From: Palaemon carinicauda
Taxonomy: Eukaryota > Arthropoda > Malacostraca > Decapoda > Palaemonidae
Assembly: GCF_036898095.1 (NCBI RefSeq)
Contig: NC_090744.1
Location: 7,076,068-7,140,067, forward strand
Direction: 5' to 3'
Length of the DNA: 64,000 nucleotides
Part shown: positions 24,681 to 37,224 of the stretch, in pieces
How the letters are laid out: every line of letters begins with the position of its first letter
How positions within the stretch are numbered: the first letter of the stretch is position 1
Notes under the pieces: model-generated
What the model saw: the letters and a program-made list of their open reading frames with translations, nothing else
Told to the model about the DNA's origin: nothing
Databases searched by the model: none
Made by a program: the position numbers and the translations under genes

Positions 24681-25365
24681 CTTAAACTCTAAGAACCAGA
24701 GAAAGATCTTCAAGAAATTAATAATAATACTCTAAGAATTAGAGGAAGATCTTCAAGAAATCAAAAATAAAGCTGTAAAAACCAGAGAAAGATCTTTAAG
24801 AAATCAACGTTAATGAATCTACAATTTTGACTAAGTAACATAGTCCATCGAAATCTACAACATTTGATGAATGTTATACATACAAACTGATGAACTGGAT
24901 CTTCAATCAATATCCTAGGAAACCCAAGGACTGACGTTCAACGCTTACAAAACATATCCAGGAAGCACTACATTCAACGGAAACTCGGACGATATATCGC
25001 TAACAAACATCAAGAGAGAGAGAGGATTTGACGACATCACACAGAACCATATATAAGCTAAGTAAAATTTTCAAATTCATTTCAGTTTGGGCAGTGAAGT
25101 GTAATTATCACGAGTCGTTAGTCGATTATTACTGGGGTGAGTGGTTTGCTAATCTTTTATTTTCCTTTCATTAAAGGAAACTGTGTTCAACTCCGAATTC
25201 TCATCTAGAATTTTTTTTCTCTATTTGTGCTAATTCCTTTCTCTTTCAGAAATTTACGGGAAATATCTTTGTGTTCCGTTTTCTTTCAGGAATTCTCCAG
25301 AAGTGTCTTGGGATTTGGAACATTGTTTTGGGAAATTTTATTATAATCATTGTCAGTGGGTACTT
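24681..25365 (+). promoter_or_regulatory. Element 2 5' leader with splice signals
   Basis: Leader with three AAGATCTT-centred repeats (24690-24805) and a GGGGTGAGTGG donor-like site (GT at 25137-25138). Pyrimidine-rich CAG words follow near 25250 and 25290. The donor could serve the env message whose acceptor lies at 30387-30388. Confidence 0.5.
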
Positions 25366-26535
25366 ATGCGTTTACGCAGTGGAGGTCTGTATTCATATAG
25401 ATATTTTGATAGAATTGCAAGGGGTCGAAGAGATAGGAAAAGAAATACAGCAGTCATGACGCCCCCTGTGAGCCCCACCCCTAGACCTAGTGGCATAGGA
25501 CAGATAAATCCTCTCCCAATTGTGACGCTTGTAAATGCCAGGTCTGCAATCCTTCCTTTTCAGGGTCGGGTTAATGGGTTCTTGCCTCAAAATGTGGAGT
25601 GATGGATTTCATCCATCGCTGCCCATTTAAATGCCAAACAAATCGTAGACCCTTATGTACAATTACAAGAAGCTAAAAGTTTTATAGATTTTTCTAAGGG
25701 GGATGCGAGTGCGTATTTAAGAGGTGTTTCATTTCAAGAAGCAGTTACCTGGGATGATTTCAAAGTTAGGGTACGCGCGGTCTATTGGGGGGAAGAAGCC
25801 TTGGATGTAGTATTAACGTTAAGAAATACACTTAATCAAGCCACTATGAATCGGCTTAATGTTATTGAGAGAGCAGCTCTCATAGCTGATAGGCTTAATG
25901 AATATCAGGATATTTTAGGTAATTCCACTTGGGTTACTAGACATAACATCTCCGTTAAAGATTTTTTACGATTAATGTATTCAACTTGCATGACACTTAT
26001 GTTGCCTGAAGCTTTAGTGCGGTGTTTTGATAAAAAGTTAACGCCTGCAAGTACGGAATTGGATGTATATAAAAAGATAAAAAAACACATGGCTAAATGT
26101 CCAGATCTCGATCCCGTGTTAACTCAAGTTTTTGCATAGAATGAAACAAAGCCACAAACAGTGAACATAGTTAATAATAGTCAAGTAGCGGGAATGACGT
26201 GTTATAATTGCAAACGTCAAGGTCACTTGAGCGCGGACTGCGGAACGAAATTTTGTTCGATACATAATAGTTCGAAACATTCACACAGTCCGTGTTACTC
26301 GTGTAAGACACAACAGAATCCCAGAAATACACAGTCAATTCCACAGTCAGTTCCATATGGAAATAAAAAGAAAAATCCTCATTATAACAATAAGAAGAAA
26401 CAACCAAATGTCAATGCAGTTCAGAGTCCGAAACAAACAAACACTTCGAATATCGCTGAGCCTGGGTCGTCAAACCAGACCTCGCAAGGTCAGACTAATT
26501 TTCAAAATGTGCAGAGCAAAGCAAATACCACATAG
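25366..26535 (+). pseudogene. gag: Element 2 gag, two stop codons
   Basis: The same gag as in element 1 but in a single frame from the ATG at 25366 to the stop at 26533-26535. In-frame stops occur at 25600-25602 (TGA) and 26137-26139 (TAG), where element 1 has sense codons. The CCHC zinc knuckle CYNCKRQGHLSADC is intact. It keeps a 60-bp segment (25502-25561) that element 1 lacks; the repeat CAG at both edges suggests a microhomology deletion in element 1. Confidence 0.87.
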
Positions 26536-26579
26536 TTAACTCCAGTGGGGAAGAGAGTGATGTTGGGTCAAGGTCATTC

Positions 26580-27255
26580 ATGTCAACATCAATAGTATTG
26601 AATAATAAATTTAATGTTTTATCAGATAATTGTGAGGCAATAGATTTTCCTATGAAACACACGGCCGAATTAAGTAAAACAGTGCATGCTCCCTTAGATT
26701 TGCAACGAATTCATACGATAATAAGCCAAAATGAGTTACGCCCAACCTTATATGCTGTAAATTTAGAACACAAATCCTTTACGTTATTTTTTTACTCTGG
26801 TAGTCCACGTAATATCATGGATTTGAAGACACATCATTTTTTTTCGAACTTTCCGATTGAAAAATCCGGAGTTAGACTCTCGGGTATAGGAAATAATGAA
26901 TTAAATGTCATAGGCATAACTCATGTTCAATTCTAAGTCGGTAAACGCACGTTTGCCGATACATTTGTTGTTGTACAAAACATTGATATGTAATCAGCTG
27001 TAATTATAGGATACCCATCTATGGGAAATCAAAACATTATCTTAGCCCCTGCCAAGCACGGCGTGTATATCAAAGGGAAATTCTATAAGTCTTCTAATAC
27101 CTTAAAATCAGAGACGGCAAATGTAACCGTAACGTACGTTGAAGAACCAATAACTTGTCTCACTAATAAAGAAATAATATACGCGACTCAGCAGAATTCT
27201 CGTTCACCAGTAATATCATCTTGCACGCAATATATCGAGCAAAACGTACCTTCGA
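26580..27255 (+). pseudogene. pol: Element 2 protease region, stops and altered active site
   Basis: Protease part of pol with Y-S-G in place of the D-T/S-G triad, as in element 1. Stops at 26934-26936 and near 26991-26993 are private to this copy. The frame then runs without a break into the reverse transcriptase, which shows that protease and RT belong to one ORF in the parent element. Confidence 0.75.
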
Positions 27256-28984
27256 ATTTAATAGTGCAAATAAAGAAAACATTACCGGGATCTGAAATAT
27301 TAATCCTTTCCGACACTTTGAAAACTAACGGATTGTCTGTCACACAAGATATTTATACAGTAGGCTCACTTCAACAATGTAATATTGAAGTCTGTAATCA
27401 TTTAAATAACACTTTAGTAATTCACAAAAATCAACATATCTTGGATGTAGAAGTTTATAAACATCGTATTCTTACCGTTGCTGAAATCAATCACTCTCAA
27501 TCAGTTGCGGATGAATCCCTTTTGCAATCTATTGAAAATAAAATCAATAAAGACATTCAAGACGAAGAAATTCAGCAGAAATTTTTCGGAATTTTAACTA
27601 AATATCATGATGTTTTTTTCACTACGGATGGATCCTTAGGAAAAACAGATGTGATCGAGCATCAAATAAGGTTAAAGGACAAGCAGAAAATTATCTATGT
27701 ACCCTCGTACAGACTCCCTATGAAATTCCAGAATGAAATAAATGATGAAGTAGGTGAAATGCTAGAAGAAGGAGTCATTAGGAAATCAAACAGCCCTTAT
27801 AATTTTCCATTAATAGTTGTACCGAAAAAAGATCGAACATGGCGTATCTGCGTAAACTTCCGTCGTCTAAACGAGGAGACGATCCCTGATCGATTCCCAG
27901 TGCCATATACTGACGATATTTTGTCTTTGTTAGGTCAGAATAAATATTTTACCAGTTTGGACTTACTTAAAGGCTTTCACCAGATATCATTAGCAGAAGA
28001 TAGTATCCCAGACACAGCCTTCAGCACAGCCAGGGGACATTATGAATTTTTACGGATGCCTTTTGGTTTACGTTGTGCTCCTATAACATTTACAAGAATG
28101 ATTAACATAGTGTTTAAAACTTGTTAGGGGATATATTGCATGCCTATATGGATGATCTTGTAATCTTTTCCAACACCTTAGAAGAACATTTACATAAGTT
28201 AGAACTAGTACTACAGAGATTAAGACAACATAACTTAAGTGTAAAGATTAGTAAGTGTGAATTTTTCAAAACAGAATTAATATATTTGTGTTTCATGGTG
28301 TCAAGCGAAGGTCTTAAAGTAGTCCATGATAAGGTGTCGGCTATACGTAATTTTCCCATACCTACTAATGTCAAGGGAATACAGCAATTTCTGGGTTGTA
28401 GTGGATATTACAGGCGTTTTATAAGCAACTATTCAATAATAGCCGCTCCTTTAACTGATCTTACGAAGAAGGGCGTAGATTTCATATGGTCTGAGCATCA
28501 TCAACAGGCGTTTCATACCTTGAAAGATGAACTGTGTAGTTCTCCTATCTTAAAATTTCCTGACTTCGGTAAGGAATTCTTCATTGCAACAGACGCCTCA
28601 GACTTAGGAGTAGGAGGGGTATTGCTTCAGCAATATGATAAACAATTTTTCCCGATAGCTTTTTATTCTCGAAAATTGAGAACTTCCGAAAGTAAGTATG
28701 CAGTAATAGACAAGGAAGGACTAGCTATTGTTAATTCACTAGTGCATTTTAAGTTCATAATTTACGGTTATCCCGTTAAGGTTCTTACAGACCATAAACC
28801 ACTAACCGAGTTCTTTAAAGGCTTCAACCACAGCCCTAAACGAACTCGGTGGCATTTGATCATTCAAGATTTTGGCGTAAGAATCGGGTATTTACCTGGG
28901 AAAGCAAATATCATTGCGGATGCATTATCACGCAACCCCGTGTCATCTTGTACGGAGCCTTTAGCTGAATTGATAGATATATAA
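27256..28984 (+). pseudogene. pol: Element 2 reverse transcriptase-RNase H, one frameshift
   Basis: RT motifs as in element 1 (VNFRRLNEETIPD, TSLDLLKGFHQI, LRMPFGL) with YMDD at the catalytic box, then RNase H (ATDASDLGVGG, LTDHKPL). A one-base loss near 28115, where GGAG of element 1 reads AAA, splits the frame between the LRMPFGL and YMDD boxes. TAA at 28982-28984 ends the second part. Confidence 0.9.
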
Positions 28985-30235
28985 ACCTCCTTGCCTATTG
29001 TTAAAACGATATCTGAACAAGAAGATTTAGGCTGGAGCGCTGAATTATTACAGACTAAGCAAAGAAAAGATCAGAAAATAGAAACAATTATAAATGCTTT
29101 GAAAGGCAATCATAAGGAAAAGGGATATATAAAGTATAAGCAGCAGAATTATATAATCAAAGATAATATTCTGTGTAGGACTGTGACAAGGAAAACCCGC
29201 AATACACCACATGTAACTAACGACCAGGTAGTAGTACCAATCTCACTTATTTCCACTGTCCTGAATTGGTTGCATTCAAATTCATTACATTGACACCCGG
29301 GGTTCTCATTAATGTCACAGAAAGCCAAATCATTGTTTTATTGGCATACGATGCTTACAGATATAAAAAGACACATGGCTAATTGTCGCACATGTCAGGA
29401 AAACAAAGGGCATACGAAAACACCTGTCAGCCTAGGGGCTTATCCCGTGCCCAATCAACCCTTTGAAAGAATACATTTAGATTTGTTAACAGGATTTTAC
29501 GAGTCAGACAGAGGAAATAAGCACCTCTTAGTAATTATAGATGCTTTAACTCGATATACAGAACTAATAGCGCTTAAAACTAAAACTGCGTTTGAATGCG
29601 CTAGGAAGTTTTACGAGTGTTACATATGTAAACATGGAATTCCACACATGATAATCTCAGACTCGGGTGGTGAATTTAATAATCACTTTCTTACCTCATT
29701 GTGTGAATTCCTTAGCATAAAGAAAATAAATACCATGATATATCACCCAGAGTCGAATGGGCTAATGGAAAGAGCAAATAGAAAAGTTTTAAATATATTA
29801 AGAGTAACACTAGGGGGATCAGACCCCAACTGGGATATTGCAATACCGGCGGAACTGAGTACTCTGAATCATTCATATAATATATCAATTAAAATGTCAC
29901 CGCATGAAGCATTGTTTGGTACCCCAGTTAGAACGCCTTTCCATGTATTAACGCCTACAACTAATCTATCAAATCCTTTAAAAGAATGTATAAATGCAAG
30001 CAAAAGTCGATATGATATCCTTCGAAAGAATTTAGAAGAATCACAAATCATAATGAAAAGGAATCATGATAAAATAGCGAAGCCAACTAAAACATATACC
30101 GTGGGTGATAACGTGTATATACAGATAAATGTGCGTAAAGGACTCAATTATAAACTAACACCTAAGTTTGAAGGCCCATTTAACATTTTGGAAACATTAA
30201 CGGCCAATAGGTTTAGAGTTCAAAACGTATCCTAA
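28985..30235 (+). pseudogene. pol: Element 2 integrase, stop in the zinc-binding region
   Basis: Integrase with HHCC region, DDE core (LDLLTGF, SDSGGEF, NGLMERANR) and a C-terminal VGDNVYIQ/FEGPFNIL region. TGA at 29291-29293 replaces a Gly between the two His of the zinc motif. Another TAA at 30233-30235 is shortly before the expected end. It shows the uninterrupted TTAA site (29979-29982) where element 1 has the piggyBac-like insertion. Confidence 0.9.
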
Positions 30236-30369
30236 CCCATGGATGAGAGAATAGTACCATTGGCTCACAAAAGAAATTAGAAAAAAAAAGAAAAAGAGGG
30301 AAAGAAGTGAGGGAAAAATTTTTTATTTGTGTGATTAAAAGTTTTCTTCTTAATGCAGGAGTAATTACA

Positions 30370-30388
30370 TATATTTTTCTCGTTACAG
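30370..30388 (+). promoter_or_regulatory. Splice-acceptor-like site before env
   Basis: A pyrimidine-rich run ends in CGTTACAG at 30381-30388, ten bases before the env ATG. The same sequence stands before env in element 1. Gypsy-type retroviruses make env from a spliced RNA, so this fits, but splicing is not shown. Confidence 0.5.
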
Positions 30389-30397
30389 GTTTCCAAG

Positions 30398-32094
30398 ATG
30401 AATTTTTTGTTGTTGGGAGTGATATTGTTCGCTCAGACATTTTTCTCGTGTGGGATGAGCTCTACAAGTATAGATTTTAAATATGGCACTATAGTTGAAA
30501 GACAAGAAGACATTTTTATTACATCGAGCAACGTAGTTGTAGAAGTGAATATGCAAGCAATTTTTCTTCCAGAGAATGATGTGTCTAGCTTAAAAGCCGC
30601 CATTTCAAGGTTTTCTGTCTTAGTAGATGAGTTGCATAGAAAACATTTTCATTTGACTACGGAGAGTTCGCTTGGATCGACATTAAAAGTTGCAGAGATG
30701 CTATCTGATGACTTGCAAAATAAGACTTACGAGACAGAATCTTTGGCTTGTGACATTTTGATGTGGACTGTAGGACACGAACATAAAGAAAGACGAAATC
30801 CGTTTATTTATGCTGCATTAAACATCTTTGGGTCTATTGCAAGTTTAGGTTTAGGAATTTTTAATCGTCTTAAGATTAGTAATCAAAATAAGAAAATTGA
30901 GTTCTTGACTCATGAAGATGAATTGGTTATGTCAGAACTATGGAATCAGTTAGATTCAATCAATAAAATTATGGATTTAGTAAATGAACATTCAAATAAC
31001 ATCATTTAGATTATGGAAGTACAGGATTTGTTGGCAACGTTAACGTATTATGATTCAAAGATAGATCACATACATAAGAGAATTGCTCATTTCATTGAGA
31101 AATCCAAGGATTATGTAGAAGCTATCACGTTAGCTACTAAAGGTGTACTCTCGCCCCATTTGTTGCCTATATATTACTTAAAGTTAGTTCTGGAGAACGG
31201 AAGGGATAAACTAGGCTATGTTCCTTTGTTAGGCGAACGTAGGATAGAATTTTATTACAGCCTAATTACAGTAAGCGTTGAAAATAACAAGATTAGGATT
31301 ACAATTCCCTTTGATTCTTCTGATGCCTGGCAATCTTACAGGATATCACCATTTCCGACTTTCATGACAAATCACTCAAATCCAGTAATATCCAGTTTGA
31401 CAGGACACTATTGATTTCCCCAGACAAGGAAACATATACGGTCATTAAAGACTTAAATCAATTAACTCACTGTTCAGACGCAATGGATAGAAAAATATGT
31501 ACAGCGGACTCATATGAATTCCATAAAAACTTAATGGATTCATGCGAGTTAGGTATAGTGCTAGACGATGCTCTCTCCCATACAAGTTAAAATTGTCTGG
31601 ATAAGCTTTATCCCTTTGACAATAATGAGTTCAATTGCAGACTGAACAATGGCTCGTGGATACGATACGACAAGGACGACTTCAATGTATCATGCCCGGA
31701 CGGATCCACGTCCTTTGCACACATCTTTGTTGCAGCAGATGGTTGTATCGGGACTTCCCCTAATTCCATGGTGACCGGGCTAAGGACAATCATCAGAGAA
31801 TGAGCCTACTTCGCGAAATTCACGAGGACGTCTATAATGCCAGCACTACCTCTCCCATACACCAAACAGGTAGCCAAGCGGTTGATGAAATTGACCAAGA
31901 TGGACCACCTGTCACCGACTTATAAGGAATTTCTTCACCCCATACTACTAGCAGGATTAAGTTTGACGGTGATGATATTTATCGCCGTGAACATCCTTGT
32001 TTGGCGTAGGTTACGGAACAGTTGGAAGCTAAAACGGAACGTTTCGCCATGTCCAGACAAAACTCCTTGTTTAATTCAGTTTAAAGCCGTTTGA
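30398..32094 (+). pseudogene. env: Envelope-like glycoprotein gene of element 2, broken
   Basis: Homologue of the element 1 env. The ATG at 30398 is followed by a hydrophobic signal-like segment; the C-terminal part has a hydrophobic membrane span near 31945-31995 followed by basic residues, and the gene ends at 32092-32094. Breaks: TAG at 31007-31009, a one-base loss near 31410, TAA near 31588 and TGA near 31801. These positions differ from the breaks in element 1, so the two genes decayed independently. Function in the living parent would be membrane fusion or cell-to-cell transfer, as inferred from position and layout. Confidence 0.75.
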
Positions 32095-33028
<934 letters not shown>

Positions 33029-33517
33029 TGTAATAAATGAAATAGTTAATTATTACATGTTTAAAACACATGACGTAATATGTCATTGTGGATGAAGATG
33101 CTAGCGTGAGATTTGCTGTAGTCAGATAAAATCTTAAACAGGATGTATTTTGCATCCCTCGGCAATGTAACATTTTTCTGAAACATCAACACAAATGCAT
33201 ACCGTGTGAAAGATTATGTCGTCACCGGATGCAGGTGTCTTCCGAGAGACGAATGTAAAGTTTACATATTGTGTTTAAATGCTGAGACAACTAAGCATAC
33301 GATATCTGTGATATCGATAATTTAGGCAGTTCATATCTATACTTCACCTGAATTGGTCATCCGGCCAAACCAGCTACACTCCTGTGATGGAGATGTTTAA
33401 CACTGTTGTTTTTAGAGAATAAACCATTTTAAAGATAGAAAGATGAACTTTATTTCAAGACTTAACATCTCAAACAACACATACTCAATGTGTGCTTATA
33501 ACAGTAGCACACTAATA
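33029..33517 (+). repeat. Element 2, 3' LTR
   Basis: 489 bp, TGTAATAAAT to CACACTAATA, followed by the CATA target repeat. AATAAA at 33418-33423. Confidence 0.9.
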
Positions 33518-33584
33518 CATACACTTAAGCTTGCACTTACACCTTCTTCATATACATAGACATCTACGTATACTCCTACACTAC

Positions 33585-33715
33585 ACGTATATACATACGA
33601 TCAGCTCCCAAGACCCCTCTTCATCAAGCTAAGACCAGGGAGGGCCAGGCAATGGGTGCTGATGATTTAGCGAACAGACCTAGTCTCCCCAAAAAGCCCA
33701 TGTACCGAATTAACC
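33585..33715 (-). mobile_element. Fragment of tRNA-derived SINE
   Basis: Contains ACCAGGGAGGGCCAGGCAA, GCTGATGA and CCCCAAAAAG words that match the middle of the SINE at 57985-58261. Also present in copy 2 at 48575-48690. Confidence 0.55.
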
Positions 33716-34445
33716 TCTGTTTCATTACTCCTATTCTTCATTTTCCTTTATATATATATCTCTATTGCTATCCACTTTCCTTCATATTTATCAAATTCTA
33801 TAAACCATTTTTTCTCTCGCCCAAAACCTGAGTTTCCTTCATTAGTTACACGACTCTCTTTGACGCATTTCAAGTTTTCTCTTTATCTTTGCAACCAGAC
33901 CTATTTTTTCCTCGTTCGACGCTGACTCACTCGACAAACCCGTTTGAAATATTTTGTTTTTTATTTACCTAATATCATTCACAGAGAGTAAATTTATAAC
34001 TTTACATCACCTATGTTTACGCAAAATGTAGATGAAGTTATGTAAAGTTTATATCACTCTGTAGATGATAAAATAATGTCTTAATACCATTTATCAATGT
34101 GGAGAATCGGTATACATGACTGTACTGTATAAGGTTTTGAAAATCAAAAGTGATTTATTTACGTATACTAGGAAATAAAGCTCATATCTTTACTTTTAAC
34201 AATAGTCATAAATGGAATGATTAATGTTAAATTCTTCACTTACACCAACATTTGAAAATGGTATATATGACGATTCTTCTTCTTGGAGAAAGTGGATCAA
34301 AGCCATACGGGAAACGCAGAACGCGGTTAGGATGAGATGAAAACAGACAGAATTACTCAAGCGATGACTGGACGTGAGGGGAGCCGGTGATAAAGTCTAC
34401 GGGAGATTACCTTCGCACTTTGGTCTTTATTAGGCTGCTGAACGT
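33716..34445. other. End of segment copy 1, non-coding
   Basis: Matches 48700-51575 in copy 2 but without the tandem expansions there. The last 190 bases (34250-34440) are among the best-conserved parts between copies. No gene was recognised. Confidence 0.6.
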
Positions 34446-34869
34446 AGCAAATCCTCGCATATTTTCTGAGTTTTCTTACACCTCTATTATGGAAGTTGCT
34501 AATTTATGCAAGAAGGGTATTAGTATACAGGATGTCGAAAAGTTTTGGCCATTTTTTTTTTCTTTTTTATAATAAACTGTTAAAAAACCCGTCATTTTAA
34601 TTAGGATACAGCGACCGCAATTTTTACCCTACTTTGTTATTGTGACCTGGCCTTAAAAATAATATTATTACTCGAGTTGATTTTCTAATGACTCACCTGC
34701 AGATTCCTAAACAGGTTAAGTTAAGGGAACTTTTTAATGAAGTTTCTTACCATTTGGCTTCACTTCGGGATAACTTTATAATAAAAGATTTTTGTTTTAA
34801 ATAAAATATCTATGGGCTTGGGGGAAGGTTGAAATTTTCAGTTAGTAATTGAATTATCCTTTTATATTG

Positions 34870-34872
<3 letters not shown>

Positions 34873-34959
<87 letters not shown>

Positions 34960-35032
34960 AAATTAAATTTCAATGGGCTTGAGGGGAGGTTGAAATATTT
35001 AGTTAGTAATTGAGTTATCTTTTTATACTGAG

Positions 35033-35108
<76 letters not shown>

Positions 35109-35185
35109 TTGAATTAAATTTCAAGGGGCTTGAGGAAGTTTGAAATATTCAGTTAGTAATGGAGTAATCTTTTTATACTGAGCCC

Positions 35186-35256
<71 letters not shown>
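34873..35256. repeat. Three tandem units each containing a (TC)n tract
   Basis: TC tracts at about 34873-34957, 35033-35106 and 35197-35256 are separated by repeated flank (AAATTTCAA(T/G)GGGCTTGAG ... TTTTTATACTGAG). Copy 1 has one tract here. The third tract is preceded by a poly(C) run. Confidence 0.9.
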
Positions 35257-35529
35257 ACTCTCTCTCTGTGTTACATGAATACTAGAACATGAAATACCTA
35301 AGAAAAAGTACAATAGGTTTGATATTAAGAAGCAATTTAATATATCATGATTGTAAATAGGCTATTTCCAAATCATAAAATGAGAATTACTTAATTCAAT
35401 CAAACTAAGAATATTAAAATTATTGAAAATAATAACATATATATTCACAATTTGACCGGGAACTCTGGTTCGTTTTCTCTCTAGTTTCAAAATCCTTTTA
35501 TGACTTGCTATAAGAGACTTAATATTTTT

Positions 35530-35640
<111 letters not shown>

Positions 35641-36086
35641 ATCGATATAAACGTATCATTAGTGAAATGCACCTCAGAGATTAGTTTATTTTTTATTTCT
35701 TTTTTTTTTAAAGACAATCGTAGCTTAGCTTTTTCTGCTAGTAGTTCTTTTAGGTTTTACTATTTTTATAATTTGTAAAATATTACGTTTACTGATCACT
35801 GCTTTTAATGCTGTATAACTTTTATGTATAAGTATATATTCTAAACATAGCTGGGTGAACTACATGTGAACCGAGAGATTATATTTTGTAAATATGTTGT
35901 CGATATAAAATTTAAAAGAATCTAATATTTACATTCGTTTCGTCAGAGAATTCAGAAATGCAAACCTTTCGGTTTTCAATGAACTAGAATTCTACTAAAA
36001 TATTCTAATCTTGAGCGGTTGAGCAAAATTTTGAAATTAAATTCTTCAAATATATAATTTTTCCTATGCTGTATGATCCAAAATAC

Positions 36087-36340
36087 TGTACCAACCGTGT
36101 GTCACACAATTGTACATAATTCCTTTTGTATATATTATGCTTGTATCTTCGCTCCTCCCTCGCACTAAAACGAACATGAAAATTCCTGTCTGGTTTTTCC
36201 TCTGTAATATTGTCTGTCTTGTGAACTTGTTATGTCCTGTTGCCTTGAGGTTTTGTATATAAGGAGAGTGTTCCACAATAATATAACTCAGTCGTTTCCA
36301 ATCTGCCTTTGAGTTCATACCCTTACTCGCTGCCGTCACA
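36087..36340 (+). repeat. CsRn1-like element, 5' LTR
   Basis: 254 bp with a GTATATAAGG TATA-like word near 36255. Differs from the 3' LTR only near its end (three positions). Confidence 0.92.
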
Positions 36341-36341
36341 T

Positions 36342-36359
36342 TGGTGACCCCGGAAGTCG
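36342..36359 (+). other. Primer-binding site, tRNA-Trp type
   Basis: TGGTGACCCCG begins one base after the 5' LTR and matches the reverse complement of the animal tRNA-Trp 3' end over 11 bases; the following bases diverge. Confidence 0.7.
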
Positions 36360-36414
36360 ACTCGCTCCCACTGCCTTCCACCACCACCTCCCTCGCCCCT
36401 TCATCGTTGGTACT

Positions 36415-37224
36415 ATGACGGAGGCTGACTCTACTCCGGCAGTTGGCACTGCGGCCGCCCCATTGAAACTTTCACCGTTCGGAGAAGCGTTCGCTTGGTT
36501 TCAACGCGCTGAAGTCCACTTTCGTATCAGGGGCGTGACTCGCTCAACCACCAAAGCGGATTATGTTCTCACGGCGATACCCGAGGACACCTTCCCAGAA
36601 ATATCCGACTGGCTTTGTGAACAAGGAGACACCCCAATAGCGTATGACGCCCTCAAATCATACCTTCTGCAGCAGTACTCGCCGTCGCCAGCCGCCCGTA
36701 TAGCAAAGCTTTTTCAGCTCTCGCAACAACCGTTGGGGGACCAAAGGGCTTCGCTTGCCCTCAGGGAAATGACCAGTATCGCTCGCCTTGAACCTGCCGC
36801 AGACGGCTCTCCTCGTGAGGTGAACCTACTCTGTGCCCTTTGGATAAGCCGTTTACCTGAACCTGTGCGCGCTGCCATACCCGATGTCGATAGTTTACCC
36901 ATAAAGGACTTGATGACCAAAGCCGACGCTCTTATGGACAGCCACTTCAAGACCTCCATCAACGCCTCCACCCCTGACGACGAGGATGCCTATTCAACGT
37001 CAACCGAAGCTGACATGAATGCCGTAGGACATACACGCCTACTCCGTGACGTGCCGAAGCGGCGACAAGGCCGCCCACCACCCACCAATCGCTCGCGCCC
37101 CAACGAACGACTTCTAAAGCCACCTTCTACCTCCCATCCACCGCAGTTTTGCTACTACCACTTCAGATTCGAGGCAACCGCGAAGAAATGTGCCGAAGAT
37201 TATCAGTGGCCAAAAAACGTGTAA
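36415..37224 (+). CDS. gag: CsRn1-like gag protein
   Basis: A 269-residue open frame. The first two thirds resemble gag capsids of this clade (PFGEAFAWF and a YDALKSYLLQQYSPS-type helix region). Near residues 246-261 there is C-Y-Y-H followed by a C ten residues later, which corresponds to the unusual CHCC nucleocapsid motif of CsRn1-type elements; the last Cys is missing, replaced in a short divergent end. The pol frame overlaps the last 76 bases in another frame, as expected for frameshift expression. It is intact, but the element lacks a working pol. Confidence 0.82.
   Translation: MTEADSTPAVGTAAAPLKLSPFGEAFAWFQRAEVHFRIRGVTRSTTKADYVLTAIPEDTFPEISDWLCEQGDTPIAYDALKSYLLQQYSPSPAARIAKLFQLSQQPLGDQRASLALREMTSIARLEPAADGSPREVNLLCALWISRLPEPVRAAIPDVDSLPIKDLMTKADALMDSHFKTSINASTPDDEDAYSTSTEADMNAVGHTRLLRDVPKRRQGRPPPTNRSRPNERLLKPPSTSHPPQFCYYHFRFEATAKKCAEDYQWPKNV

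Noticed and set aside
25303..25590. Frames on the opposite strand of gag
   Set aside because: Shadow of gag; not conserved between the two elements.
36064..36387. 107-codon minus-strand frame over the 5' LTR, repeated at 40189-40491
   Set aside because: Duplicated only because the LTR is duplicated; carries no domain.
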